DNA from: Streptomyces endocoffeicus
Lineage (GTDB): Bacteria > Actinomycetota > Actinomycetes > Streptomycetales > Streptomycetaceae
Direction of reading: 5' to 3'
NCBI RefSeq assembly: GCF_016741935.1
Contig: NZ_JAERRG010000001.1
Coordinates: 744,001-808,000, forward strand
Length of the DNA stretch: 64,000 nt
In this document: one piece after another, positions 26,144 through 37,461 of the stretch
Layout of the letters: every line of letters starts with the position of its first letter
Numbering within the stretch: position 1 is the stretch's first letter
Program-made: the position numbers and the translations under genes
Notes under the pieces: model-generated
Database searches by the model: none
The model's input: only the letters and a program-made list of their open reading frames with translations
Told to the model about the DNA's origin: nothing

Positions 26144-29100
26144 TGTCGGGCCTCTTCTTCGTCTTCAGGAGCGTGTACGTCGTCGGATGCGGCCGGCTCT
26201 TCGTCGTCCGGCATGTCGTCGAACAGGTCGCCGAGTTCGTCCTCGAATGCCTCGATCTCGTCCTGGGTGATCGAGGACAGGGAGACGTCGGACGGGGTGA
26301 GCCCTCCGGCGTCGGGGTTCTCGGCGTGGGTCACGAGTGCTTCGAGCGCCCGGAACCACAGGTCGGCCAGTTCGTGGACCTCGTCCTCGTCGAGGATTCC
26401 GCCGGCCCAGGTCCAGTGCGCGACGAGCTGCGATCCGTGGGGGCCGTCATGCGTACGGGCGGTGAGCTCCAGGGCATGGGCGAGCGGCAGGTGCGGCGGA
26501 TCGCCGGCGACGCTGTCGACGCCGATGAGCGGGGTCCAGTCGGTGTCCTGGCCGACGCCTGTGGTGGAGAAGCGCCCCAGGTAGTTGAAGGCGACCTGAG
26601 GATCCCGCAATCCCGCGAACCCCTCGGCCGTGGCGGGGTTGAGATAGCGGACGAGGCCGTAGCCCATGCCCTTGTCGGGCACGGACCTGAGCTGTTCCTT
26701 GATCCGTTTGAGGATGTCTCCCGCGCTTCCACCGCCCGCGAACGCCTCGGTGAGGTCGGTGGCGCCCGTCTCCAGGCGCACGGGGTAGAGGTTGGTGAAC
26801 CAGCCCACCGTGCGTGACAGATCGGCGCCCCGGACGAGGTGCTCCTCGCGGCCGTGCCCCTCCAGGTCGAGAAGGAGGCCGGTCTCCCCGCGCCACCGTT
26901 CCCACGCCAGGGTGAAGGCGGTCAGCAGGACGTCGTTGACCTCCGCGTTGAACGCGGCGGGCAATCGGGTCAGCACGGCTTCGGTGACGCTCACCGGAAG
27001 GGTGAGGCTGATCCGTCGGGCGGCCGCGGTGGTGTCGCGGGCGGCGTCCAGCGCCCGGCGCCCGAGCCCGCGGTCCTCCTTCCGCAGCGTCTGCTGCCAC
27101 CAGGCCGCGTCGGCGACCCAGGCCGGTTCGGCCGCTTCCTCGGTCAGCCGCTGGGCCCAACGCCGCAGTGAGGTGCCCACGGGCTGGAGTTCGGGTGTGC
27201 GGCCGGCGGCGATGGCCTCGTGGGCCTCCGCGAGGTCGGGTACCAGGATGCGCCAGGAGACTCCGTCGACGACCAGGTGGTGGACGAGGAACAGCAGCAG
27301 GCCCGGCGTGTCCGCACCGCGGTCGAACCACACGACCTGTACGAGCGTGCCGCGGTCCAGGTCGAGCCGTTCCCTGGCGCTCTCGCTCTCGGCCCGTACC
27401 AGGGCGTCGAGTGCGGGTTCGTCGAGGGGCCGGCCGGCTTGTCCGGTGGCCTGCACATGGCGTACCAGGGGCGCGGCGTCGACCGTGCCGGGTGCCCGTA
27501 TCTCCAGTCGGCGTCCGGGGCCGTCGGTGAGCCGGGCCCGCAGGGCGTCGTGGTGGTCCATGAGCGCCTGGAAGGTCCGGGTGAGGGTGTCGAGGCGCAG
27601 CGCCGCGGGCGTCTGGAGGACGACGGACATGTTGAACCCGTCCAGGTCCTCACCACGCCGCAGCAGCCAGTGCGCGATCGGGGTGAGGGGCACCTCGCCG
27701 ACGCCGGCGCCCGGCTCCTCGACGACGGTCCCCGCCACCTCCGTGACGACGTCGGCGAGCGCGGCCACGGTGCGGTGCTCGAAGATGTCGCGGACCGACA
27801 GTTCGAGTCCCGCCCGCCGGGCCCGGCCGACGAGTTGGATGGACATGATGCTGTCGCCGCCGAGATCGAAGAAGCCGTCGTCGATGCCGCACCCGTCGAG
27901 CCCCAGCACGTCGGCGTACAGCCCGCACAGGGTCTTCTCCCGCTCGGTGCGCGGCCCTCGGCCCGTGCCGTCGCGGTCCGCGACGGGAGCGGGAAGCGCC
28001 CGCCGGTCGAGCTTTCCGTTGGCGGTGAGGGGCAGTTCGGACAGGACCGTCACGGCCGACGGGACCATGTAGTGCGGCAGGTGCTGTTCGAGGTGGGTAC
28101 GCAGGGTGGGGACGAGGTCGGCTTCGTCGTGGGCGCCTTCCGGTACGACGTAGGCGACCAGCCGGGTCACCCCGGGGGTGTCCTCGCGGGTGACGACGAC
28201 CGCCGTGTCGACGTGCGGATGGTCGCCGAGCACGGCTTCGACCTCGCCGGGTTCGACGCGGAAACCGCCGATCTTCACCTGGTCGTCGACGCGCCCCAGG
28301 AACTCCAGTTGCCCGAGGCGGTTCCAGCACACGATGTCGCCGGTCCGGTACATACGGGAGCCGGGGGCGCCGAACGGGGTGGCGACAAAGCGTTCCGCGG
28401 TGCGGCCGGACCGGTTGAGGTAGCCGCGGGCCAGCTGTGCGCCGCCGATGTAGAGCTCCCCTCGCACACCGGGCGGCACCGGCCGCAGGTACGCGTCGAG
28501 CACATGGACCTGGGCGTTCCACAGCGGGTGGCCGATGGACGCGGACGACGGCCACTCGTCGGTGTCCTCGGGGAGCGTGGTGGACGTGGCCGCGTGGGTC
28601 TCGGCCGGGCCGTAGATGTTGTGGGCCATATGGCGCCAGTCGCCGGCGCAGAACCGGCGCAACTCGGCGCTGAGCCGGAACTGTTCGCCGCCCTGGAAGA
28701 TGTCGGTGAGCGAGTCCAGTGGTTCGCCGCGGTCCTCGGCGGCCGCGAGCACCGCGTCGATCACCAAAGTGGGCGCGAACAGCTCATTGACGCCGTGGCG
28801 GGCGATCCAGCGGACCAGTTCGTAGGCGTCGCGCCGGACGTGTTCCTCGGGCAGGACGAGCGTTTTGCCCGCCACCAGCGCCTGGAGAATCTCCTGCACC
28901 GCGAAGTCGAAGGCGACGGCGAGGAATTGGGCGGTGCGGGTGCCGACGCCGCCGCTGTAGGTGTCGGTGTGCCAGGCGAGCAGGTTCATCAGCGACCCCA
29001 TGGGCATCACCACACCCTTGGGGGCCCCGGTGGAGCCCGAGGTGTAGACGACGTACGCCGGGTGGCGCGGGTCCAGCGGGCGTACGCGGTCGTCGTCCGT

Positions 29101-32100
29101 GAGATCGGTGGCCGGGGCGTCGGCGAGCGCCCGTACGGTGGCCGGGTCGTCCAGGACGAGGCAGCGGGCCGGGCCGGTGCCCAGGAGGGGGCGGGTGGCC
29201 CCGTCGGTGATCAGGGCGCGGGGCGCACAGTCGTCGAGAATGGCGCGCAGCCGCTGTTCGGGGGCCGAGGTGTCGAGGGTGAGGTAGGCGGCACCCGTCT
29301 TGAGGGCGGCGACCAGGGAGACGATCATCTCCGCCGACCTGGGCAGGGCGATCGCCACGATGTCCTCTGCCCCGATTCCCTCGGCGGCCATGAGCCGGGC
29401 CAGCCGGTTGGCCCGGGCGTTGAGCTCCTCGTAGGAGAGGGTGGTGTCCTCGGAGATCAACGCGGTGGCGCTGGGCACCTCGGCGGTCTGCCGCTCGAAC
29501 AGTACGGGCACGGTCTGCGGCGGCACCTCCTGCGCGGTTCCGATCCAGTCACGCAGGATGTGCCGGGTTTCCGCGGGGGTCAGAATGTCGAGCCGCCCGA
29601 TGGGGCGGTCCGGGTCGGCCACGACGCCTTCGAGCACCCGCAGCAGTCGATCCGCGAAGCCGTCGGCGGTCTTCCGGTCGAAGAGGTCGGCGTTGTACTC
29701 GACCGCGGCGTGCATGCCGGTCGGCTCGCCCATGGGCCCGTAGGTCTGGTCGAAGAAGAACGCGAGGTCGAACTTGGCGTGTCCGGTCTCCGGAGCCCGT
29801 ACGTCCATGGTCAGGCCCGGCAGCCTCAGCACCTCGAGGGCGTCCTGGTTGTTGTCGAAGCCCAGCAGCACCTGGAACAGGGGGTGGCGGGCGAGCGAGC
29901 GGACGGGGCTCAGCACTTCGACGAGCCGTTCGAACGGCAGGTCCTGATGCGCGTAGGCGCCGAGGTTCGTCTCGCGGACCCGGCCGACGAGTTCGGTGAA
30001 GGCGGGGTTGCCGGAGGTGTCGGTGCGCAGCACCAGCGTGTTGACGAAGAAGCCGACCAGGTCCTCCACGGCGGCGTCGGTCCGCCCCGCGATGGGGCTG
30101 CCGATCGGCACGTCCGTACCGGCCCCGAGCCGGGTCAGCAGCGTCGCCAGGGCGGCCTGCACCACCATGAACAGGCTCGACCGCGTGTCGCGCGCCAGGT
30201 GGGCCAGGCCCGTGTGAAGCTCCGCGGGTACCTCGAAGGTGATGCGTCCGCCCTGGTGGGACTGGCGCGGTGGCCGGGGCCGGTCGGTGGGCAGCTCCAG
30301 TTCCGCCGGGAGATCCGCGAGTGCCCGCTTCCAGTGGGCGAGTTGGCGTGAGATCTCGCTGTCGGGGTCGGACTCGGCACCGAGCACCTCACGCTGCCAC
30401 AGGGTGTAGTCGGCGTACTGCACCGGCAGCGGCCGCCACCGCGGGGCCTCGCCCGTTTCGACGCGTGTCGTGTACGCCGACGACAGGTCGCGGGCCAGCG
30501 GGCCGAGCGACCAGCCGTCGCCCGCGATGTGGTGGACCACCAGGACGAGGACGCACTCCCCGGTGGGTGTGGTGAACAGCCATCCGCGGACGGGTAGTTC
30601 GCGGGTGAGGTCAAACGGGTGGGAGGCCGCGGCCCGTACCCTGCCGTCCAGTTCCTCGGGGGTGACCGTCTCCTCGATCAGCTCCGGTCGCGCCTGCTGG
30701 GCGGGCAGGATGACCTGCCGCGCACCGGTCCCTTCCGCCGTCTCCTGCGCGAACAGCGTGCGCAGGCTCTCGTGGCGCGCGACGACGTCACCCAGGGCAA
30801 GGCGCAGTGCGGTGCGGTCAAGGGTGCCGACGAGCCGCAGGGTGACCGGGATGTTGTAGGTGGCGCTGGGGCCCTCCAGGTGGTGCAGGAACCACAGCCG
30901 CTGCTGTGCGTAGGAGAGCGGAACGCGCGGCGGGCGCGGGGCGGGGGTCACGGGAGGCCGGGCGCCGGACGCCTCGTCGAGCACCGCGGACAGACCGGCG
31001 ACGGTCGGGTTCTCGAAGAGCCGGCGGATGGAGATCTCCACGCCGAGCACCGAGCGCACGCGGCTGAGCAGCCGTACGGCTGACAGGGAATGGCCGCCGG
31101 CGGCGAAGAAGTCCGCGTCGATGCCCACGGAGGGAACGCCCAGCATCTCCGCGAAGAGGGTGCACAGGATCTGTTCCCGCGGGTTGCGTGGCGCACGGGA
31201 CGGCTCGGTCCGCCGGTCGGGTGCGGCGGTTTCGCCCGGACGCTCGGCGGGGGTCTCGACCAGCCGCAGTTCCCCGTCGTGGGACCAGCGGGCCATCCGG
31301 CCGGTGCGGTGCATCGCGCTGCCGTGGTCGAAGGGACACGGGAGCGGCCGCCCGGCGTCGGCGATACCGGTGCCGTCCTGGCCGGCCGGGGCCGGGTCCT
31401 GGTGCGCCACGTACAGCTGCCCGGGGACACCGGGCGCCACCGGGCGGAGGGCCTCGTCCAGCACATAGACCCGGGTGCCGCTCACCGCGTCGGGCAGCTC
31501 CACCCGCGACAGCACGGCGGCCACAGCCGGGCGCCGGGGGTCGCTCCACTCCTCGAGGACGGCCGTCCGCTCGGCCGCGTCGAGTATCCCGGCCTCGGAG
31601 ACCCGCCGGTCCGGTTCCCCGGCCATGGCGGCCAGCAGCCGCAGATAGCGTTCGCGAAGGGAGCGGGCCGTGCGCGGCTCGAAGAGTTCGGCGCTGAACT
31701 CCAGGTCGGCGGCGATGCCGGCGGGCCTCCCCGCGTCGTCGAACCGCTCGGTCAGCTCGAAGTTGAGGTCGAACTTGGTGTCCTCGATCGGCAGCCGTTG
31801 CAGTTCCACGGCGAGCCGCGGCAGCCGGGCGACCTCGGCGACCGTGGCCCGGGGGTCGGTGTGGTGAAGGGACAGCGACACCTGGAAGAGCGGATGCCGG
31901 GAGAGCGAGCGCTCCGGGTTGAGCACCTCCACCAGCCGCTCGAACGGCAGGTCCTGATGTGCGTACGCCGCCAGGCTCCGCTCCCGGACCCGCTCGATCA
32001 GCTCGTTGAACGTCGGATCGCCCGAGGTGTCCGTGCGCAGCACCAGCGTATTGGCGAAGAACCCGACCAGTTCCTCGACGGCCGTGTCGGTGCGGCCGGC

Positions 32101-35100
32101 GATCGGTGTGCCGATGGGAATGTCGGTGCCGGCGCCGAGCCGGGTCAGCAGCGCCGCGAGCCCGGCCTGCAACACCATGAACAGGCTGGAGCGGGTCCTG
32201 CGGGCCAGCCCGTACAGCGCCTGATGGAGTTCGGCGGGGATGCGGAAGGAGTCCTGGCCGCCGCGCTGCGTCAGCTCCTCGGTGCGCACCCGGTCCGCGG
32301 GCAGCGCGAGTTCGTCCGGGATGCCCGCCAGCGCGGTGGTCCAGTAGGCGAGCTGGCGGGAGAGCTCGCTGTCGGGGTCGTCCTCCGCTCCCAGGACCAC
32401 CCGCTGCCAGAGGCTGTAGTCCGCGTACTGCACCGGCAGCGGCTGCCACCGCGGGGCCTCGCCCGTTTCGACGCGCGCCGTGTACGCCGTCGCCACGTCA
32501 CGCGCCAGGGGTCGCATCGACCAGCCGTCACCCGCGATGTGGTGCAGGAGCAGCAGGAGTACGTGCTCGTCCGGCCCCAGTTCGAACAGCGTGACCCGCA
32601 GCGGTGGTTCATGGGACAGGTCGAAGACGTGCCGAGCCTCGGCGGTGAGCTCTGCCGCGAGCCGGTCCTCCGCCACCGTCCGCACGCCGAGATCGATCGC
32701 GGCGTGGCGCGGTTCCAGAACGACCTGGGTGAAGCCCTCTTCGTCCTCGGCGAAGACGGTGCGCAGGCTCTCGTGGCGTGCCACCACGTCGCCCAGGGCG
32801 AGGCTCAGCGCCTCCCGGTCCAGAGGTCCGGTCAGGCGCAGCGCGCCGGGCGCGTTGTAGGCGGTGCTTCCCTCGTCCAGCAGGTCCAGGAAGCGGAGGC
32901 GGGCTTGCGCGTACGAGACGGGGACGCGGGACGGGCGCGCGGTCGCGGTCAGGGCGGGGCGGGCGGTGGAGGTGCCGAGGGCCGTCCGGTCCAGGAGGGT
33001 GGAGATGCCCGCGACGGTGGGGGTCTCGAACAGCTGCCGGATGGGCAGCTCCGCGTCCAGGACGCCACGGATCCTGCTGACGAGCCTCGTCGCCAGCAGG
33101 GAGTGACCACCCAGACGGAAGAAGTCGTCATCGATGGTGACCGACTCCACGCCCAGCACCTCGGCGAACAGACCACACAGGATCTCCTCACGCGGCGAGC
33201 GTGGGACACGGCCCACGGCCGTGTCGGGCCCGTACTCGGGCGCGGGCAGGGCACGCCGGTCCAGCTTCCCGTTCGGCGTCAGCGGCAGCTCGGAGAGGGT
33301 GACGAACGCCGAGGGCACCATGTAATCCGGCAACAGACCCGCGGCATGCTCCCGCAAGCCCACTTCGGAAACCGTGCCGTCCGCCACCACATAGGCGACC
33401 AGCCGCCGGTCCCCGGCCCGGTCCTCCCGCACGACCACAGCCGTCCGCGCGACATCGGGGTGACCGCTGATGACGGCCTGGATCTCACCCAGCTCGATAC
33501 GGAACCCACGCACCTTGACCTGGTCATCGACCCGGCCCACATACACCAACTGCCCATCGGCGTTCCAGCGCGCCAGATCCCCCGTGCGATACATCCGCGC
33601 ACCCACAGGGCCGTAAGGGTCGGCGGTGAAACGCTCCGCCGTCAGGTCCGCACGACGCCAGTAGCCCCGCGCCAGAACCACACCGGCGATGTAGAGCTCA
33701 CCGGCCGCCCCCGGCGGCACCGGACGCAACGACGCGTCCAGGACATAGGCGCGGGTGTTCCGGAACGGCCGCCCGATCGGCACCGGCCCCGCCGCCACCG
33801 CGGCACCAGGCTCGATGCGGAAGTCCGCGCAGTTGACCGTTGCCTCGGTGGGACCGTACGCGTTGACCACCGTCACATCCGGATGCGCGGCCCGCCACGA
33901 CGTCAGCGCCTCCCCGACCAACGCCTCGCCACCGGTGATCAGCGTGCCCGACGGCGACACCTCCTCGGGCAGCGCTTCCAGCATTCCCAGATGGGAGGGG
34001 GTGCCCTTCATAAACGACGGCCGACCAGCATGTCCGGCGTGCTCATCCAGCTCACCCAGCACCACCCGGCCACCGCTGACCAACGGCGTGTACAACGCCG
34101 TCACCGTCAGATCGAACGCCACTGACGAATGCAGCAACGCCGTCCCCGACGCATCCGGATACACCTCACGCGCCCGCTCCAGATACGCCCCCACCGAACG
34201 ATGCTCAACCACCACACCCTTCGGACGCCCCGTCGAACCCGACGTATAAATCACATACGCGGAGGTGTTGAGACCGGTGATCGCCGGTACCGGATCAGCC
34301 GCATACTCGTCAGCCGCCGCGAGCACCGCCACATCATCGATGACCAGCACCGGCCGTGCGTCATCCAGAATGTGCGCTATGCGCTCGGCCGGATACTCCG
34401 GATCCACCGGCACATACGCGCCACCTGCCTTGACCACACCCAGCAGCGTCACCACCAGCTCCACCGACCGGGGCAGGACCACCGCCACAAACGACTCCGG
34501 CCCCACCCCCTGCCCCACCAACCACCGCGCCACCCGATTCGACCACGCCTCCAACTCCGCATACGTCAGCCGAACGTCGCCACACACCACCGCCACCGCG
34601 CCCGGCGTCCGCACCACCTGCTCCGCGAACAACACCGGCAACGACACACCCCGTACGTCGCGCCGCTCGCCGTTCCACTCGACCAGCACCCGCTCCCGCT
34701 CCGCCGCATCCAGCAACTCCACCTCACCGATACGACGCTCGGGCTGTCCCACGGCCCACTCCAGCACCCGCACCAGCCTTTCCTGGTGGGCGGCGAGCTC
34801 TCGTTCGTCGTAGAGGGCCGGGTCGGCGTCGAACTCCACGCGGATGCCTCTGCCGGAGGCCGCCGTGCCATAGAAGTTGATCTTCAGATCGTTGACGGGC
34901 CCGGTGGACAGGGGGTGGGGGGTGGCGCGACTCTCGCCGAACCTGAGCTCGTCGACGTACGCCACCACGTTGAGTGTCGGGCCGAGACGGGCCTGGCGGC
35001 CTCCCGAGAGCCCGAGCTCCCTGACGAGTTCCTCGCCCCGGAACCGCTGGTGCCTGACGACATCGGCCAGCGAGCGCGACACCGACGCGACCAGCTCCGT

Positions 35101-36093
35101 GAACGTGGTCCCCGGGGTGGCGGTCACCCGGATGGGCAGGACGTTCACCATCGCGCTCGGCGTGCCCAGGGACACCCGGCTGGTGCGGCCTGCCAGGGGC
35201 ATCGAGAAGGTGAGGTCCGTGCGGCCGGTCATGCGGTGGTAGAGGACGGCTGTGGCCGCGATGGCGACTGCCGGCCACTGCGCCCGGAGCCGGTCGCTCA
35301 GCGCGGTGAGCCGATCGGCCAGGGCGGTCGGCAGGGTCAGGATGCGCCGCAAACCGCTGTGGGTGCTGCCGGCCGAGCGGCCCGCGAGCGCCACCGGGTC
35401 GGGCACCTCCTCGAACAGGTCGAGCCAGTGGGCCCGGTCCTGGGCATGGCGGCGCGAGCCCGGATAGCCGGTCTCCTCGGCGATCACCCGGTCGAGGGTG
35501 GCGAAGCCGGACTCGGGCGGCTCGGTACCGGTGAGCAGGGCGGTGTAGAGGGCCGCGACCCGCGCGCCGTACACGGACTGTCCGAACGCGTCGAGGACGG
35601 CGTGGTGGTAGCGGTGGAAGTAGAAGGACCGGTCGTCGGCCAGGAGCAGCAAGGTCTGATCGCTCAGGGGGCCGCGGCCGAGGTCGAAGGGGATGCGCAT
35701 CTCCGCGTTCATCCACCGGTGCGCCGCGGCCTCCGGGTCCGCCGCGTCGCGCAGGTCGCGCACGCGCAGAGACGACGGCTCGGCGGGCACGACGAGTTGG
35801 CACAGCCGGGTGTCCTCGGTGCGCTCGGTGTCCTCGGTGGGATCGGTGTCCCCGGTGGGATCGGTGTCCTCGCTGGGATCGGTGTCCTCGGTGAAGTACG
35901 ACCGCAGCGCCTCGGTCTCCTCGACGGCCCGCCGTACCGCCTCTCCGAGGACGCCGGTGTCGACCGGGCCGTGGATCTCCAGATAGGCGCCGCAGTTGTA
36001 GAGGGGACTGTCCGGCTGCAGTTGCTGGGCGACCCACACGCCCAACTGGGCGGCGCTTACGGGTCGACGGAGCGTACGGGCGGCGTCGGACAT
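26140..36093 (-). CDS. NRPS A: starter C-A(Asp)-T, C-(A remnant)-T, C-A(Pip)-T-E
   Basis: This 3,317-residue synthetase starts the peptide. It opens with a condensation domain of lipo-initiation type (about 10-440, [10 protein letters not shown] near 160) that should join the fatty acid to residue 1. A1 (P-loop near 620) has pocket DLTKIGAVN, aspartate type. Module 2 has a complete C domain (HHIAGDGWS near 1,185) and carrier ([13 protein letters not shown] near 1,667), but between them only about 130 residues of degenerate A domain. Module 3 has pocket DFQLFGIAA, pipecolate type, a GGDSI carrier (near 2,743) and an E domain (about 2,800-3,260, HHLVVDGVS), giving D-Pip. The last 35 residues are strongly acidic. 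The predicted order is acyl-Asp1-X2-D-Pip3, matching the start of laspartomycin. No clear ribosome site is close to the ATG at 36,093. Confidence 0.95.
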   Translation of the reverse strand: MSDAARTLRRPVSAAQLGVWVAQQLQPDSPLYNCGAYLEIHGPVDTGVLGEAVRRAVEETEALRSYFTEDTDPSEDTDPTGDTDPTEDTERTEDTRLCQLVVPAEPSSLRVRDLRDAADPEAAAHRWMNAEMRIPFDLGRGPLSDQTLLLLADDRSFYFHRYHHAVLDAFGQSVYGARVAALYTALLTGTEPPESGFATLDRVIAEETGYPGSRRHAQDRAHWLDLFEEVPDPVALAGRSAGSTHSGLRRILTLPTALADRLTALSDRLRAQWPAVAIAATAVLYHRMTGRTDLTFSMPLAGRTSRVSLGTPSAMVNVLPIRVTATPGTTFTELVASVSRSLADVVRHQRFRGEELVRELGLSGGRQARLGPTLNVVAYVDELRFGESRATPHPLSTGPVNDLKINFYGTAASGRGIRVEFDADPALYDERELAAHQERLVRVLEWAVGQPERRIGEVELLDAAERERVLVEWNGERRDVRGVSLPVLFAEQVVRTPGAVAVVCGDVRLTYAELEAWSNRVARWLVGQGVGPESFVAVVLPRSVELVVTLLGVVKAGGAYVPVDPEYPAERIAHILDDARPVLVIDDVAVLAAADEYAADPVPAITGLNTSAYVIYTSGSTGRPKGVVVEHRSVGAYLERAREVYPDASGTALLHSSVAFDLTVTALYTPLVSGGRVVLGELDEHAGHAGRPSFMKGTPSHLGMLEALPEEVSPSGTLITGGEALVGEALTSWRAAHPDVTVVNAYGPTEATVNCADFRIEPGAAVAAGPVPIGRPFRNTRAYVLDASLRPVPPGAAGELYIAGVVLARGYWRRADLTAERFTADPYGPVGARMYRTGDLARWNADGQLVYVGRVDDQVKVRGFRIELGEIQAVISGHPDVARTAVVVREDRAGDRRLVAYVVADGTVSEVGLREHAAGLLPDYMVPSAFVTLSELPLTPNGKLDRRALPAPEYGPDTAVGRVPRSPREEILCGLFAEVLGVESVTIDDDFFRLGGHSLLATRLVSRIRGVLDAELPIRQLFETPTVAGISTLLDRTALGTSTARPALTATARPSRVPVSYAQARLRFLDLLDEGSTAYNAPGALRLTGPLDREALSLALGDVVARHESLRTVFAEDEEGFTQVVLEPRHAAIDLGVRTVAEDRLAAELTAEARHVFDLSHEPPLRVTLFELGPDEHVLLLLLHHIAGDGWSMRPLARDVATAYTARVETGEAPRWQPLPVQYADYSLWQRVVLGAEDDPDSELSRQLAYWTTALAGIPDELALPADRVRTEELTQRGGQDSFRIPAELHQALYGLARRTRSSLFMVLQAGLAALLTRLGAGTDIPIGTPIAGRTDTAVEELVGFFANTLVLRTDTSGDPTFNELIERVRERSLAAYAHQDLPFERLVEVLNPERSLSRHPLFQVSLSLHHTDPRATVAEVARLPRLAVELQRLPIEDTKFDLNFELTERFDDAGRPAGIAADLEFSAELFEPRTARSLRERYLRLLAAMAGEPDRRVSEAGILDAAERTAVLEEWSDPRRPAVAAVLSRVELPDAVSGTRVYVLDEALRPVAPGVPGQLYVAHQDPAPAGQDGTGIADAGRPLPCPFDHGSAMHRTGRMARWSHDGELRLVETPAERPGETAAPDRRTEPSRAPRNPREQILCTLFAEMLGVPSVGIDADFFAAGGHSLSAVRLLSRVRSVLGVEISIRRLFENPTVAGLSAVLDEASGARPPVTPAPRPPRVPLSYAQQRLWFLHHLEGPSATYNIPVTLRLVGTLDRTALRLALGDVVARHESLRTLFAQETAEGTGARQVILPAQQARPELIEETVTPEELDGRVRAAASHPFDLTRELPVRGWLFTTPTGECVLVLVVHHIAGDGWSLGPLARDLSSAYTTRVETGEAPRWRPLPVQYADYTLWQREVLGAESDPDSEISRQLAHWKRALADLPAELELPTDRPRPPRQSHQGGRITFEVPAELHTGLAHLARDTRSSLFMVVQAALATLLTRLGAGTDVPIGSPIAGRTDAAVEDLVGFFVNTLVLRTDTSGNPAFTELVGRVRETNLGAYAHQDLPFERLVEVLSPVRSLARHPLFQVLLGFDNNQDALEVLRLPGLTMDVRAPETGHAKFDLAFFFDQTYGPMGEPTGMHAAVEYNADLFDRKTADGFADRLLRVLEGVVADPDRPIGRLDILTPAETRHILRDWIGTAQEVPPQTVPVLFERQTAEVPSATALISEDTTLSYEELNARANRLARLMAAEGIGAEDIVAIALPRSAEMIVSLVAALKTGAAYLTLDTSAPEQRLRAILDDCAPRALITDGATRPLLGTGPARCLVLDDPATVRALADAPATDLTDDDRVRPLDPRHPAYVVYTSGSTGAPKGVVMPMGSLMNLLAWHTDTYSGGVGTRTAQFLAVAFDFAVQEILQALVAGKTLVLPEEHVRRDAYELVRWIARHGVNELFAPTLVIDAVLAAAEDRGEPLDSLTDIFQGGEQFRLSAELRRFCAGDWRHMAHNIYGPAETHAATSTTLPEDTDEWPSSASIGHPLWNAQVHVLDAYLRPVPPGVRGELYIGGAQLARGYLNRSGRTAERFVATPFGAPGSRMYRTGDIVCWNRLGQLEFLGRVDDQVKIGGFRVEPGEVEAVLGDHPHVDTAVVVTREDTPGVTRLVAYVVPEGAHDEADLVPTLRTHLEQHLPHYMVPSAVTVLSELPLTANGKLDRRALPAPVADRDGTGRGPRTEREKTLCGLYADVLGLDGCGIDDGFFDLGGDSIMSIQLVGRARRAGLELSVRDIFEHRTVAALADVVTEVAGTVVEEPGAGVGEVPLTPIAHWLLRRGEDLDGFNMSVVLQTPAALRLDTLTRTFQALMDHHDALRARLTDGPGRRLEIRAPGTVDAAPLVRHVQATGQAGRPLDEPALDALVRAESESARERLDLDRGTLVQVVWFDRGADTPGLLLFLVHHLVVDGVSWRILVPDLAEAHEAIAAGRTPELQPVGTSLRRWAQRLTEEAAEPAWVADAAWWQQTLRKEDRGLGRRALDAARDTTAAARRISLTLPVSVTEAVLTRLPAAFNAEVNDVLLTAFTLAWERWRGETGLLLDLEGHGREEHLVRGADLSRTVGWFTNLYPVRLETGATDLTEAFAGGGSAGDILKRIKEQLRSVPDKGMGYGLVRYLNPATAEGFAGLRDPQVAFNYLGRFSTTGVGQDTDWTPLIGVDSVAGDPPHLPLAHALELTARTHDGPHGSQLVAHWTWAGGILDEDEVHELADLWFRALEALVTHAENPDAGGLTPSDVSLSSITQDEIEAFEDELGDLFDDMPDDEEPAASDDVHAPEDEEEARQ
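31200..31593 (-). other. Gutted adenylation domain in module 2 of NRPS A
   Basis: Between the C domain and carrier of module 2, the reading frame keeps the linker [14 protein letters not shown]. It then jumps to remnants of the A6-A8 region: [16 protein letters not shown], the A6-like GQLYVA and a decayed A7 ([10 protein letters not shown]). Motifs A1-A5, including the ATP P-loop and the whole amino acid pocket, are absent, and the A8-A10 part is unrecognisable. The frame stays open, so this is an in-frame loss of roughly 380 residues. The module cannot activate its own amino acid and must be charged in trans. Confidence 0.9.
35810..35899 (-). repeat. Five 18-bp tandem repeats in the starter C domain coding region
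   Basis: Five units of 18 bases (35,810-35,827, 35,828-35,845, 35,846-35,863, 35,864-35,881, 35,882-35,899) share the plus-strand core gtgtcctcggtgggatcg with a few changes each. On the coding strand they give a degenerate hexapeptide repeat of the DPTEDT kind, at about residues 65-95 of NRPS A. As each unit is a multiple of three, copy-number change would keep the frame. Confidence 0.9.
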
Positions 36094-36150
36094 GGCGGAG
36101 CGGTCCTCTCGGTTCTGCGGAGTGGCGGACTGCGCGGGATGGGATGCGGT

Positions 36151-36186
36151 GGCGGCTGCGGTGCGGCTGGCGGCTGCGGTGCGGGG
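36151..36186. repeat. Two 18-bp direct repeats between the ACP gene and NRPS A
   Basis: The sequence ggcggctgcggtgcggct at 36,151-36,168 is followed at once by ggcggctgcggtgcgggg (36,169-36,186). It lies in the 99-base gap between the acyl carrier protein stop and the NRPS A start. It could be a remnant of replication slippage in a linker; no function is evident. Confidence 0.8.
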
Positions 36187-36192
36187 TGCCCG

Positions 36193-36465
36193 TCAGGCGT
36201 ACTGGGCCAGTTCCTTGGCGAGGGCCTCGCTGAGCGCGTCGATGGTCGGGTTGTCCCACAGGAGCGTCGGGTCGAGGGAGATGTCGAGGTGGTCCTCGAG
36301 CTCTCCGGCGACGGACAGGACGTACAGCGAGTCGAGTCCGTAGTCGGAGAGCCGCACGCTGGTGTCGATGGTGTCGGCGGGCCGCTCGAGGTGGGAGGCG
36401 ACGCAGTTGGTCAGCCATTCCCGCAGGCTGTCGACGGTGTGCTGGCCGGCGTGGAGGTCGGACAT
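36193..36465 (-). CDS. Acyl carrier protein for the lipid starter
   Basis: This is a 90-residue free-standing acyl carrier protein. The phosphopantetheine site is the serine of DYGLDSLYVLSV near residue 47. The ATG at 36,465 follows a GGAG ribosome site (aaggagacacccATG). It lies between the half-size acyl-CoA-dehydrogenase gene and NRPS A, in the same direction. It would receive the fatty acid from the acyl-AMP ligase (39,221-41,038) and present it to the two dehydrogenases and then to the starter C domain of NRPS A. Related acidic lipopeptide clusters carry the same ligase/ACP pairing. Confidence 0.92.
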   Translation of the reverse strand: MSDLHAGQHTVDSLREWLTNCVASHLERPADTIDTSVRLSDYGLDSLYVLSVAGELEDHLDISLDPTLLWDNPTIDALSEALAKELAQYA

Positions 36466-36507
36466 GGGTGTCTCCTTCGCAGTGGGGCGGGCGTCCGGGC
36501 GCGACGG

Positions 36508-37461
36508 CTAGGGACGGTCGGGGAGAGGGCGTTCGGCCAGGTCGAACGAGCGGCCGGTGTCGTAGCGGTGGTCGAGGTCCGCGAACAGGCGCTCCAGTGC
36601 GGGGCCCGACGGCTGCGGTGTCCGTCGCGCATGCGTGACGAGTGCGCGGCCGGGCGCCGCGGCAAGCAGTTCGGGGTCGCACAGTGCGGTGGCGGCCGGG
36701 GCCGTGGTGAGCTCCGCGCCGGTCATGCCGCTGAGCGGAGCGGCATGACCGGCGGGCTCCGGCGGCCGGCCCGCTCGGCTTCCCCGGCCCGTACCGCCGG
36801 GCCGGCCCTCGGCCGCGAAGAGGGCGTGCTGCATCTCGTTCAGCAGCAGGTGGAAGGCGGCGTGTTCGCTCTCCCTGATGTAGAAGCGCGACCCCATGGC
36901 CAGCGAAAGGCGGTCCATCGCGCCCTGGAGCACGCGCGGTACGAGCACCCGGACCACGCGGTCGTGGGCGTCCGGCCGGGCGGGGAAGGCATCGGTGCCC
37001 CGGACCGCGAGTGTCGTCAGCGTGTCGCACAGCAGCAGGTCGGCGTAGGCGCCCGCGAGTACCGCGCGCAACTGGGGAATGTCGATGGCCGCCGCGCCGT
37101 ACAGGCGCCGGGCCCGCAGATGGCGCAGCGTCATACGCAGGCCGGAGTCGAGTGTGCCGACGGCGGCCGCACCGACCGTCACGGCGCCGCTCCCCCGCTG
37201 GGCCTCACCGCCGGACCGGGTCAGCGTGGGCGATCTGCGGTAGCCGGCGCGCAGAGCGTGCATCCGCGATTCCGGGGACGCGTCGCCGTCCTCGGCGCCG
37301 CCCGCGCCGAGGGCGCGGAAGGGCTCACCGGCCGGCGGGTGTCCGGCCTCCCGTGCGGCGAGGATTGCCCGGAAGCCGTTGGGGTTCGCGGTGTCGTAGG
37401 GGTCGCCGAGGCGCTTTTCCACGGTGGTGGCGAGGGCGACGGAGGCAGTGGTGGTGTTCAC
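36508..37461 (-). CDS. Half-size acyl-CoA-dehydrogenase-like protein
   Basis: This 317-residue protein has a GTG start that overlaps the stop of the larger dehydrogenase gene (GTGA). Its second half resembles the C-terminal helical domain of acyl-CoA dehydrogenases, for example LRHLRARRLYGAAAIDIPQL and the helical stretch around QGAMDRLSLAMGSRFY. The usual N-terminal and beta-barrel domains are not recognisable in its first 100 residues. It probably pairs with the full-size dehydrogenase to form the enzyme that introduces the 2,3 double bond into the acyl chain. That role is inferred from position and from the unsaturated lipid of this antibiotic class. Alternatively it could be a structural partner without catalysis. 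Confidence 0.8.
   Translation of the reverse strand: MNTTTASVALATTVEKRLGDPYDTANPNGFRAILAAREAGHPPAGEPFRALGAGGAEDGDASPESRMHALRAGYRRSPTLTRSGGEAQRGSGAVTVGAAAVGTLDSGLRMTLRHLRARRLYGAAAIDIPQLRAVLAGAYADLLLCDTLTTLAVRGTDAFPARPDAHDRVVRVLVPRVLQGAMDRLSLAMGSRFYIRESEHAAFHLLLNEMQHALFAAEGRPGGTGRGSRAGRPPEPAGHAAPLSGMTGAELTTAPAATALCDPELLAAAPGRALVTHARRTPQPSGPALERLFADLDHRYDTGRSFDLAERPLPDRP

Noticed and set aside
31200..31593. Frameshift in NRPS A rather than a deletion
   Set aside because: The frame is open through the region and no other frame supplies the missing A1-A5 motifs. The distance between the C domain and carrier is too short to hold a full A domain.
35810..35899. CRISPR-like array
   Set aside because: Units are 18 bases, contiguous with no spacers, in frame within a coding sequence, and there are no cas genes.
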